64,000 bases of DNA from Bacteroidales bacterium (GTDB taxonomy: Bacteria > Bacteroidota > Bacteroidia > Bacteroidales > Marinilabiliaceae), in contig SUWW01000016.1 in assembly GCA_015061285.1 (NCBI GenBank), positions 1-64,000 of the forward strand, given 5' to 3'. Made by a program: the position numbers and the translations under genes. A model generated the notes under the pieces. That model saw nothing but the letters and a program-made list of their open reading frames with translations. It was not told where the DNA came from and searched no databases. Positions 35,860-43,835 of this stretch are shown piece by piece (position 1 is the stretch's first letter; the number at the start of each line of letters is the position of its first letter).

Positions 35860-35889
35860 CAAAAGTAGTTAACGCTTTATATTTTCAAA
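35860..35889 (-). promoter_or_regulatory. Promoter of the DUF4249 gene
   Basis: On the minus strand, TTTG (complement of 35886-35889) and, 18 bases on, TACTTTTG (complement of 35860-35867). The -33 box lies just before the receptor ATG, so the two divergent transcription units share this short region. Confidence 0.55.
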
Positions 35890-35895
35890 TTTCAA

Positions 35896-38253
35896 ATGAA
35901 GAGATACATAGTAATTCTACTCTCAGCAGTAGCAATTAGTGCGTCGGCGCAGACCGTGTGTGGCTACGTTACCGATGCACAAACAGGTGAAAGACTCCCC
36001 AACGCCCTTGTCTACAACCAAACAACTAAAACAACAGCCCTTTCCAACGCTTATGGCTACTATTCGCTTGCGCACACCGCAAAAGGCGACACCATTGTGG
36101 CACGTTTTGTTGGTTACGTAACAACGCAGCAGGTCGTTAGAAATGCAGAAAAGACCGACATAGCGCTTCTGCCCAATAGTACGCGAATAGGCGAAGTAGA
36201 GGTTAGAGGCGAGTCGGCATTTAGGCGTGAGATGCAACAGACGCAGATGAGCCATCACCACATTCCAGCCACAGCCATAAAGACCAATGCCGTAATGTTT
36301 GGCGAAGCTGATGCTCTCAAGACCATTCAACTTATGCCAGGCGTGAACTCGGCAGCCGATGGTAGTACAAACCTCTCGGTGCGTGGCGGCTCATACGATC
36401 AGAACCTAATTCTGCTCGACGAAGCAACCGTATATAACCCAGCACATACTATGGGTTTGTTTACGGCTTTCAATGCCGATGCAATGAGTGGAGTTGACCT
36501 TTACAAAGGCGATTTGCCAGCGCGCTATGGCGGCAAGCTCTCGGCGGTGGTAGATATGAAGATGCGCGAGGGTAATAATCAGCATGTGGCTGCGCAAGGT
36601 GGCTTAGGCACAATAGCCAGTCGATTATTGGTAGAAGGACCGATAAAAAAAGACATGGCTTCGTTTATGTTTGCTGGGCGCGTGGGTTATAGCGAATTGG
36701 TTAGTGCTGCTTTATATGGATTGTATAATCAACCACTGTTTTATCAAGACTTTGATGAAGCATACGAGCGACATGAAGGTACTAAAGTGCGCTTTTACGA
36801 TCTTTGTGCTAAGGTCAATTGGGTGAAAGACGAAAACAATAAGTTCTATATATCAGGTTATGCCAGTATGGATGGCTTTGTCTGTCCTATATTGTCGATA
36901 AGCACCAAACAGAATTGGGGCAACCAAACGGCAACGTTGCGATGGAATCATATCTATTCGTCCAATTTGTTCGGCAATGCTACGCTCACTTATAGCAATT
37001 ATAAATATGTACAGCGTCAGACAAACGATGTGCGCAATTTTGAGTGGCAGTCTGGTATGCGCGAACTCACATTGAAAAACGACCTCGACTACTATCGAAA
37101 TCGTATGCACATAACGGCTGGTGCCGCTGCAGAGTTGCATTTTTATAATCCAGGACAAATAGAGCCACTTAGCGATAGCTCGGCTGTGAAAGCAACGCAT
37201 TTGGATAAAAAGCGCGCCTTGCAACTATCGGCATACGTAGGCAATGAGCATAGAATCACCGATCGGCTTACTCTCTCGTATGGTTTGCGCTTGAGTTCGT
37301 CTATTCAGTTAGGCCCAGCCACAGTGCGTCACTACACCACAATGCCAGATTATACCGACATTACACTCTATGGCAAAGCACGAATGGTAAAATCCTATTG
37401 GAGAGTTGAACCGCGTTTGGCGGCAAGCTATTCGCTTTGCGACAATGCCACATTGAAAGCTTCTTACTCTCGCACCGTGCAATATCAGCATCTGCTCAAT
37501 AACTCGGCACTTGGTATGCCTACCGACATTTGGACGCCTGCCGATAGTTATATTCGTCCGCAGGAAGCCGATGCTTTTGCTGTAGGTTTGCATAGTTATT
37601 TGCCTCGCACTAAAATTGAGGCAAGCGTAGAGGGCTATTACAAGGAGATGCGCCGCATAATTGATTTCTGCGATAATGCCGAAACCATCGGCAATAATCA
37701 CATCGAGACTCAAGTGCTGAGCGGAAGGGGTAGAGCATGGGGCTTGGAGACAATGCTTCGCCGCGATGGCAAGAGAGGTTCGTTGCTCATGAGCTACACT
37801 CTTTCTAAAGCCGAGCGAAAGATTGATGGCGTAAACCATGGTAATTGGTATTATGCTGTGTATGATCAACGTCACAACTTTGCAATAAATGGTTTGCTGA
37901 AACTTTCAGAGCGTTGGTCACTTTCGAGCACATGGCGCTATCACACAGGTGGACGCGCAACAATGCCGATAGCTGAGTTTTTGTATGAAGAAAACTATAT
38001 AGGAGTCTACACAGAGCGTAATGGCTATAAAATGCCTGATTTCCATCGTCTCGATGTCTCTGCGATATATGATTTCAAGCGTAACGAAGGTCGCCGGTGG
38101 AAGTCGCAACTCGTATTCTCGCTCTACAATGCCTACGGACGTAAAAACGCCTATTCCGTATTTGCGCGACCTTCTATTGAGCACGAATTTCAAGGCTATA
38201 TGATGTATCTGTACAAATGGGTGCCAAGTATAACCTACAATTTCACGTTTTAG
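35896..38253 (+). CDS. TonB-dependent receptor with CarboxypepD_reg-like domain
   Basis: Outer-membrane importer of 785 residues. A signal peptide (1-19, ASAQ) is followed by a carboxypeptidase-regulatory-like domain (CGYVTDAQTGERLPNALVYN, about 22-41). The plug domain contains EADALKTIQLMPGVNSAADG (about 138-157) and LSVRGGSYDQNLILLDEATV. The barrel contains the last-strand pattern ending SITYNFTF (C-terminal Phe). Compact relative to SusC proteins (about 1000), it belongs to the receptor class that pairs with DUF4249 proteins, and one is the divergent neighbour. The ligand is unknown; no metal- or cobalamin-uptake genes are near. The ATG at 35896 is the natural start. Confidence 0.85.
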   Translation: MKRYIVILLSAVAISASAQTVCGYVTDAQTGERLPNALVYNQTTKTTALSNAYGYYSLAHTAKGDTIVARFVGYVTTQQVVRNAEKTDIALLPNSTRIGEVEVRGESAFRREMQQTQMSHHHIPATAIKTNAVMFGEADALKTIQLMPGVNSAADGSTNLSVRGGSYDQNLILLDEATVYNPAHTMGLFTAFNADAMSGVDLYKGDLPARYGGKLSAVVDMKMREGNNQHVAAQGGLGTIASRLLVEGPIKKDMASFMFAGRVGYSELVSAALYGLYNQPLFYQDFDEAYERHEGTKVRFYDLCAKVNWVKDENNKFYISGYASMDGFVCPILSISTKQNWGNQTATLRWNHIYSSNLFGNATLTYSNYKYVQRQTNDVRNFEWQSGMRELTLKNDLDYYRNRMHITAGAAAELHFYNPGQIEPLSDSSAVKATHLDKKRALQLSAYVGNEHRITDRLTLSYGLRLSSSIQLGPATVRHYTTMPDYTDITLYGKARMVKSYWRVEPRLAASYSLCDNATLKASYSRTVQYQHLLNNSALGMPTDIWTPADSYIRPQEADAFAVGLHSYLPRTKIEASVEGYYKEMRRIIDFCDNAETIGNNHIETQVLSGRGRAWGLETMLRRDGKRGSLLMSYTLSKAERKIDGVNHGNWYYAVYDQRHNFAINGLLKLSERWSLSSTWRYHTGGRATMPIAEFLYEENYIGVYTERNGYKMPDFHRLDVSAIYDFKRNEGRRWKSQLVFSLYNAYGRKNAYSVFARPSIEHEFQGYMMYLYKWVPSITYNFTF

Positions 38254-38318
38254 ATAATTATGAGCTTCTAATCCTGAATTATGTTTACTTTTGAAAACAA
38301 AAATTAACAATCGTATTT

Positions 38319-38636
38319 ATGAAAAGATTTGCTTTCAAAATGAAGTTGAAACCCGGCTGCGAGAAGGAATACGCGCGCCGTCATGCTGCAATATGGCCTG
38401 AACTTGTAAAGATGATAAAAGACCAAGGTGTTGGCAACTATAGCATTTTCTGGGATAAGGAGACAAATATCTTGTTTGCTTATCAAGAGTGCAGCAAAGA
38501 GACCAACAGTCAAGATACCTCCAATGTTGACCCCATAACACAAAAATGGTGGGATATGATGGCCGACATTATGGATGTCAACCCCGACAATTCGCCTGTT
38601 TCCATACCAATGGAAGAGGTTTTTCACTTGGATTAA
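38319..38636 (+). CDS. L-rhamnose mutarotase family protein
   Basis: Family member of the RhaM/RhaU anomer-interconverting proteins, 105 residues. Typical parts: FKMKLKPGCEKEYARRHAAIWPEL at the start (with the His of RHAAIW), NYSIFWDKETNILFAYQE in the middle, and the WWDMMADIMDVN end. The catalytic His and Tyr of the family are present in those motifs. No rhamnose catabolic genes (rhaA, B, D) are adjacent, so its true sugar could be fucose or another 6-deoxy-hexose. A GH95 fucosidase-like protein lies 5 kb away. It converges with the histidine-phosphatase gene. Confidence 0.8.
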   Translation: MKRFAFKMKLKPGCEKEYARRHAAIWPELVKMIKDQGVGNYSIFWDKETNILFAYQECSKETNSQDTSNVDPITQKWWDMMADIMDVNPDNSPVSIPMEEVFHLD

Positions 38637-38642
38637 TCGAAA

Positions 38643-39200
38643 TTAATTCTCTGTCGCCCCCGATTCCGCAGCCGATGTGTAGCGGAGTTTGAGGGGCGAT
38701 GTTATTTCTAATCGGCGCACTTCGGCATTGCTCATTTTCTCCACTTGACCGATGTCGATGCCTAAACTTACGGCTATTATGGCGCGGTTTGTTAGTCCGT
38801 GACCTATGGCAATAATTGTTTTGTCGTTGTAGAGTTGTAGCCATTTTGTAAGAAGGCGTTCGGCACGCATAAGTAGTTCTTCTATCGACTCTGCAGTGCT
38901 TAACGACTGAGTGCGCGCAAAATCGATAGTCATACCCGAGAGATTACCCCAATCGCGTTCGCGCAGCATAGGTTCTATGGTTATGTCTGCGTTGTCGCCC
39001 ATAGCTATGCGCGTAGTGTCGATGCAACGTTGCAAATCGCTGCAAATCAGAATGTCGTAGTGAATTTGTTTCAACTTTGTGCCTAATGCTTTGGCCTGCT
39101 CGATGCCATTTTCGGTCAGATGACCTGGCAAATGACCCTGCAAGATGCGCTGCGTGTTTTCAATAGTTTCGCCGTGGCGACATAGATATATTGTTGTCAT
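38643..39200 (-). CDS. Histidine phosphatase family protein
   Basis: Phosphoglycerate-mutase-like phosphatase of 185 residues. The start chosen is the ATG at 39198-39200, just before TTIYLCRHGETIENTQ (the catalytic RHG His at about residue 9). The longer frame adds 22 residues without homology. The second active-site His is in IIAIGHGLTNRAII (about 131-144). The SDLQRCIDTTRIAMG segment with its Arg is also present. A member of the wide PhoE/CobC/GpmB group; the substrate cannot be told. Monocistronic and convergent to the mutarotase gene. Confidence 0.8.
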   Translation of the reverse strand: MTTIYLCRHGETIENTQRILQGHLPGHLTENGIEQAKALGTKLKQIHYDILICSDLQRCIDTTRIAMGDNADITIEPMLRERDWGNLSGMTIDFARTQSLSTAESIEELLMRAERLLTKWLQLYNDKTIIAIGHGLTNRAIIAVSLGIDIGQVEKMSNAEVRRLEITSPLKLRYTSAAESGATEN

Positions 39201-39326
39201 GTTGTTGTTATACAAATTGTTACGTTGGATTGTTATTAGTATGAATAACAGCGCAAAATTCGACAAAATCCTAACATATAACTCTGTTTAGAGTTGGTTA
39301 TGGACTTTTTGCCACAGAAAGGTGGA

Positions 39327-39346
39327 TGTTAATGGGTGTTAATGGG
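39327..39346. repeat. Two tandem copies of TGTTAATGGG before mcrB
   Basis: TGTTAATGGG is repeated exactly and directly, about 35 bases before the mcrB ATG. It may be an operator or chance. Confidence 0.4.
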
Positions 39347-39379
39347 TAAATTAGCGGAGTATTTTGAGTCTATGAAAAT

Positions 39380-41698
39380 ATGGATACAAAAAATTTCACA
39401 TGGATACCATTCTATACAGAATTGGCAGAGAAACTACTTGAATATAAGGACAAAAGAGAAGAACTCGTCGAATTTATCTTTTCAGAAGATGGACTACGAG
39501 AATTTTCCGATTATCTGCATTTGGAGGACAAAGAACAGAAGATTGATGATATTGACCCCTTTTCGTTTATGGGAATGTTCAATAGAGGAAAACTAAAAAA
39601 AAATAATCGAATATCTATAGCCAACCACATAAAAGATTTTTTAGGACTAATATCCGACGTACCAAAGGATTTCGATGGTATTCCTGTATTGAATTATAAA
39701 AGAATGTTCTTTTACCATTGGCATAACCTCAAAGATAGTTGCGATAGAACTTGGTCTGCCTTTGAGCAAATGATGAATGGCAACATTTCTCCTTGGTTTG
39801 AATATTACAAGTTTCAAACTCGCAAAGCAGAATGTACAATGCCATTATTTTGGTGCAAAGCCGAAGAATACATTGCTTTAGATAGCCGAAATAGAGATTA
39901 TTTAGAAAGCATTGGCGTTAGTGTCAACGTAAGCGATGTCGATTCTTATATGGCTTTACTTCAAGATTTGAAAAACAAAATGGAATCAGGGCAATTGAAG
40001 GAAAAGTCGTTTCCTGAGCTCTCATATAATGCGTGGAATATGTCCAAAGAAAACATTTCGTTTTGGTCTGGTGGAATTAAATGGGAGGGTGGAAAAACAA
40101 GCATGATAGACGAATTTAACTCTCAGAAACATTGGCAAATAGGTTGGAAAAAAGATGATAAAGCAAAAGGAGCGAAGCAAGCATGGGATAATATAAAAAA
40201 AGTGAGAGTTGGCGACTATTTAGCGTTTCATGGATATGGCGGCAAAAATGATTTGACAATTTATCAAATTTCTAAAGTAACAGAAGTTGATGAAAATAAT
40301 GGGAGAATTTATTTTGACCGATTGAGCCAAGAAGACGATGAACTTTATCATGGTAAAGCGCCTAAAATGTCTAAGGGGTCATGGTTCGGTACATTATTTC
40401 CAGTGAAAGGGGAAGAGGCTATTGAAAAGATATTTGGCAACTTTCTAAAACAAGAAACGAATATTATGAATTCTGAAATCCAACGATACACCGACATTCT
40501 TCGCCTAAAGAAGAATATCATCTTGCAAGGTGCCCCTGGCACAGGTAAAACCTATAACACAGCGGCTTTGGCGTTGAGCATTTGTGGAGAGTCTGTTCCC
40601 GAATCGCACGATGAAGTTATGCAACACTACGATGAACTTCTGAAAGAAGGCCGCATTGGCTTCTGCACATTCCACCAATCGATGGATTATGAGGATTTTG
40701 TGGAGGGAATGAAACCGATTAAGCCCGATGAAGGCGAGATGTATTATAAAGTTGAGGATGGTATTTTCAAAATAATGTGTGCCAATGCAGAAAAAGGGAA
40801 TGCCATACGAATAGATAATTTCAAGGAATCGTGGGACAAACTTGTTAACTATCTGGATGAGAATGACTTTCTGTCTGTTGACTTATTAAGCGGTAAAGGT
40901 TCGTTTAATGTTGAGTTGAACGAATATGGAACTGGATTGGCAAATAGAACATATGAGAATGGTGTTTTTGAAAAAGACAAATGGATTCAAGGAAAATCAA
41001 AATTCTTCAATTACGACCAACTATATAATATTTATCGCGGTTTGTCAGGCACACCTGCTGGTGGTCACGATAATTATAGGAAGGCCATTGTCGCCAAAAT
41101 GAAAAAAGATTTCGCTTTGGCAGACTTTTCAGAAACGGCAGGCACGTCAATATCACAAAACTACGTTCTAATCATTGATGAAATCAACCGTGGTAATGTC
41201 TCGCGAATTTTCGGAGAGTTGATAACGTTGCTTGAAAAAGACAAACGCTTGGGCGGTGAGCACCCAATAAAAGTCACGCTGCCATATTCAAAAGAATCGT
41301 TCGGTGTGCCTGAAAACCTTTACATTATCGGCACTATGAACACTACCGACCGTAGTGTGGGCAACATTGATTATGCAGTACGCCGTCGGTTCGCTTTTGC
41401 GACACTGCAATCGCAACGTGATTTGGTTGTGACTCATTCAACCGAAAAAGCCGCAGTTTTGTTCGACGCAGTTAAATCGTTCATTGAAAAGAACAAAACC
41501 GAAATGGATTTTGAGGATTTGATGGTTGGCCATAGCTATTTCTTTGCAAAAGATGATGAAGAATTGGCCTTGCGCTGGCAATACGAGATTCTGCCGTTGC
41601 TAAACGAATACATAAAAGATGACATTATCCGTGCAAATCGCATAGAAACAAATGTGACAGTTGACGCATTTATAGAATCTTCTAACCCAATAGCATAG
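39380..41698 (+). CDS. mcrB: McrB-type AAA+ GTPase subunit of a modification-dependent restriction system
   Basis: Motor subunit of McrBC, which cuts methylated foreign DNA. 772 residues. About 1-230 is a helical region of unknown type. About 225-355 is a compact domain with KHWQIGWKKDD and VRVGDYLAFHGYGGKNDLTI, which resembles a PUA/EVE-type base-reading fold. The AAA+ part has Walker A GAPGTGKT (384-391), Walker B LIIDEINRGN (D600, E601) and MNTTDRSVGNID (653-664), the McrB-specific GTPase motif region. The start is the ATG at 39380. Its stop is followed two bases later by the transposase-like gene and then mcrC. The reader-domain call is my inference. The AAA+ motifs are directly visible. 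Confidence 0.9.
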   Translation: MDTKNFTWIPFYTELAEKLLEYKDKREELVEFIFSEDGLREFSDYLHLEDKEQKIDDIDPFSFMGMFNRGKLKKNNRISIANHIKDFLGLISDVPKDFDGIPVLNYKRMFFYHWHNLKDSCDRTWSAFEQMMNGNISPWFEYYKFQTRKAECTMPLFWCKAEEYIALDSRNRDYLESIGVSVNVSDVDSYMALLQDLKNKMESGQLKEKSFPELSYNAWNMSKENISFWSGGIKWEGGKTSMIDEFNSQKHWQIGWKKDDKAKGAKQAWDNIKKVRVGDYLAFHGYGGKNDLTIYQISKVTEVDENNGRIYFDRLSQEDDELYHGKAPKMSKGSWFGTLFPVKGEEAIEKIFGNFLKQETNIMNSEIQRYTDILRLKKNIILQGAPGTGKTYNTAALALSICGESVPESHDEVMQHYDELLKEGRIGFCTFHQSMDYEDFVEGMKPIKPDEGEMYYKVEDGIFKIMCANAEKGNAIRIDNFKESWDKLVNYLDENDFLSVDLLSGKGSFNVELNEYGTGLANRTYENGVFEKDKWIQGKSKFFNYDQLYNIYRGLSGTPAGGHDNYRKAIVAKMKKDFALADFSETAGTSISQNYVLIIDEINRGNVSRIFGELITLLEKDKRLGGEHPIKVTLPYSKESFGVPENLYIIGTMNTTDRSVGNIDYAVRRRFAFATLQSQRDLVVTHSTEKAAVLFDAVKSFIEKNKTEMDFEDLMVGHSYFFAKDDEELALRWQYEILPLLNEYIKDDIIRANRIETNVTVDAFIESSNPIA

Positions 41699-41700
41699 CA

Positions 41701-42393
41701 ATGGCATTACCTGTCCGCAAATCACCCCGTGCTAAATGGCACAATTACAATGGTGCAGATTATTTCGTGACGATTTGCACAGGAGGACGTGTCAATTATT
41801 TTGGCTCTATTGTAGATGGCAAAACACAATTGACGGCAGTTGGAGAATATACAAAACAGTGTATTGAAAAAATTGGCGTGATAAATAAGAACGTGCAAGT
41901 GCCGTTATACGTTATTATGCCAAATCATATTCATTTGATAATTATTGTTGGCGATAATGACGCAGAAACCACGCCTTCTGTAGGGCTGTCGTATTACGGC
42001 AGCCGGAACGATATGGATGCACGGCTGCCACGGCTGCCACACTGTGACAGCCCTACAACACACTGTGACAGCCCTACAACATACTGTGACAGTCCTACAA
42101 CACATTGTGACAGTTCTACAACGTATGATAGCAATAGTATCGAAAAAACACAGGAAGAAATCAATTTGGAAATGCAACGGCGAGCAAAATGTTGTGGTCG
42201 ATTGTCTCATATCATTGGACAATTCAAGTCTGCCGTAGTACGTTATACCAAACTGAATGACATCTCTTTTGAATGGCAAGCACGCTACCATGACCACATT
42301 GTTCGTAATCAAGAAGAAATGAACAATATTGCCAATTACATTGAACAAAACCCAGCAAAATGGGAATCGGATTGTTTCTATGGAAATGAATGA
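41701..42393 (+). CDS. REP-associated tyrosine transposase (RAYT) inside the mcrBC operon
   Basis: Single-strand-acting Y1 transposase related to IS200/IS605 TnpA. 230 residues. It opens RKSPRAKWHNYNGADYFVTICT. The HUH motif is His76-Ile-His78 in MPNHIHLII, and the catalytic Tyr is Tyr213 in NYIEQNPAKW. Between residues 114 and 141 there are four tandem HCDSPTT-type heptads, a low-complexity insert common in Bacteroidetes RAYTs. The ATG lies two bases after the mcrB stop, and the stop overlaps mcrC by 14 bases. It is therefore transcribed as part of the restriction operon. No flanking inverted repeats or target duplication are visible. Confidence 0.85.
   Translation: MALPVRKSPRAKWHNYNGADYFVTICTGGRVNYFGSIVDGKTQLTAVGEYTKQCIEKIGVINKNVQVPLYVIMPNHIHLIIIVGDNDAETTPSVGLSYYGSRNDMDARLPRLPHCDSPTTHCDSPTTYCDSPTTHCDSSTTYDSNSIEKTQEEINLEMQRRAKCCGRLSHIIGQFKSAVVRYTKLNDISFEWQARYHDHIVRNQEEMNNIANYIEQNPAKWESDCFYGNE
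41984..42004 (+). repeat. REP-like hairpin inside the RAYT gene
   Basis: GGCTGTCG and CGGCAGCC pair (one G-U) around TATTA. The 5' strand continues a TGTAGGGCTGTC motif (41980-41990) whose exact reverse complement, GACAGCCCTACA, recurs in the downstream repeats. Confidence 0.6.
42040..42123. repeat. Four 21-bp tandem repeats in the RAYT gene
   Basis: In-frame units of 21 bp (42040-42060, 42061-42081, 42082-42102, 42103-42123). The first two are identical, and the third and fourth each add a few substitutions. They encode HCDSPTT heptads. GACAGCCCTACA within the first two is the reverse complement of the upstream REP-like motif. Confidence 0.9.
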
Positions 42394-43708
42394 ATCTATA
42401 TTGACCTCAACCAACGTTGAAACGAATGATGATTCGCCCATACAATACGCACAACAACGTATTAAACGGGCGATTGTGATTCCTCCAATTCGTGAACACA
42501 CAAAAATTCCCGAACAATATCACACATTATTTGAAAACGTCAAATTTGTTGGGAATCCGACCGAATATATGGGTATCCCGAAATATCTAGGTATTGACCA
42601 AAATTTTACCGCTTCCTACTATATCGGCGCTTCGTGGCTTATAAAAAACGAATTGGCCGTGGTGGTTACGCCCAAAATGGAAAATATTGATTTTGTGCAG
42701 ATGTTTCTGACGGCGTTGAGAATGGAAGAAAAACACAAAAAGGACTATTTCTCAAAGTGTTATGACATTTGTCTTGACGAGCCCCAAATTGTAGCTACAA
42801 CGCAGCTCAGTCAGTTGACTCCTATGCTGGTTCTGCACTACATTAGCCTACTTTATCGCCTGGCGCAACGCGGATTGAAGAAGAATTACGTTATACAAGA
42901 AGAAAATCTGAAATCGAAGGTCAAGGGACGAATTATGATGGGACGGAATTTGCAGAAAAACGTTTTTGTAAAGCGTGCCGACCGCGTTTTCTGTCAATTT
43001 CAGGAGTACACCGACGACACGCCCGAAAACCGTCTGTTGAAACGCGCTCTTCTGTTTGCCGACAAATTCGTAAATAGTTCAATGAGGCAGAATCATTGCA
43101 TTGACAAAATTTCGCACCGATTGAGTCGGTTGAAGACTCAATTCAGTCACATTTCCGATGACATTGAACCATATCAGATTCAGCATTTGGCAACTAACAA
43201 ACTTTACAAGGACTATCGCGATGCCATTCGCGTGGCAAAAATGCTTCTGCGCCGTTTCGATTACAGCATTGCAAAAGTCGATGACGATAATCATTCCACA
43301 CCGCCATTTTGGATTGATATGTCGCGATTATACGAAATTTGGGTCTGGAGTAAGTTGGAAGAAAAATGCATTAATAAGATTCTTTTTCAAGAATCTGGCT
43401 ATTATGGTCGGCAAGTGGCAGATTTCGTGATTAGGAAAGAAAAATTGATTCTTGATGCAAAATATAAATCTAAATATCAGAATGATAGTTATGTTGACAT
43501 TGATGATGTTCGTGAATTAAGTGGCAATGCTCGTGATGAAAGATTATTACCGAATTTGCCCGAAGACTATTCGCCGCGTTGTATAATTCTATATCCTGGT
43601 GTCTTTAGCGAACTGAAACCTGAAATCGAGAAATTGTTCTGCGAACAAGGAACGAAAATTTCAAATTATCGCAACTTCTACAAAATCAGCGTCCCGTTGC
43701 CAACTTAA
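42380..43708 (+). CDS. mcrC: McrC-type nuclease subunit
   Basis: Endonuclease partner of McrB. 442 residues from the ATG at 42380, which overlaps the RAYT end. A TTG at 42329 is further upstream, and I see no homology for its extra residues. The C-terminal PD-(D/E)XK domain is visible as ADFVIRKEKLILDAKYKSK (Asp348, Asp359, Lys361), the family's nuclease site. The N-terminal part contains REHTKIP and the region SYYIGASWLIKN typical of McrC. Intact and probably functional. The first residues differ from usual McrC starts, perhaps because the RAYT gene shifted the junction. Confidence 0.9.
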   Translation: MEMNESILTSTNVETNDDSPIQYAQQRIKRAIVIPPIREHTKIPEQYHTLFENVKFVGNPTEYMGIPKYLGIDQNFTASYYIGASWLIKNELAVVVTPKMENIDFVQMFLTALRMEEKHKKDYFSKCYDICLDEPQIVATTQLSQLTPMLVLHYISLLYRLAQRGLKKNYVIQEENLKSKVKGRIMMGRNLQKNVFVKRADRVFCQFQEYTDDTPENRLLKRALLFADKFVNSSMRQNHCIDKISHRLSRLKTQFSHISDDIEPYQIQHLATNKLYKDYRDAIRVAKMLLRRFDYSIAKVDDDNHSTPPFWIDMSRLYEIWVWSKLEEKCINKILFQESGYYGRQVADFVIRKEKLILDAKYKSKYQNDSYVDIDDVRELSGNARDERLLPNLPEDYSPRCIILYPGVFSELKPEIEKLFCEQGTKISNYRNFYKISVPLPT

Positions 43709-43766
43709 TAATGCGGCTAAAGTGTCGATAGTCAAATGGTTAATGGAAGAAATATGTAATTAACAA

Positions 43767-43805
43767 AAATCGCAGAGGGCTTGTGTATAGTCTTCTGCGA
43801 TTTTT
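43767..43805. terminator. Bidirectional terminator between mcrC and the GH95 gene
   Basis: AAATCGCAGA pairs with TCTGCGATTT. T runs follow on both strands (43801-43805 and the complement of 43765-43769). It ends the mcrBC unit and the GH95 gene. Confidence 0.85.
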
Positions 43806-43835
43806 ATTAGGTGCTCAATTATAAATTATGTTGGC

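Noticed and set aside
42040-42123. CRISPR array (regular short repeats)
   Set aside because: The units are contiguous, with no spacers, lie inside a reading frame and keep frame (21 bp), so they are coding tandem repeats.
41905-42501. Minus-strand open frame across the RAYT/mcrC junction
   Set aside because: Repeat-driven shadow frame (Cys/Arg/Val repeats) generated by the 21-bp array.
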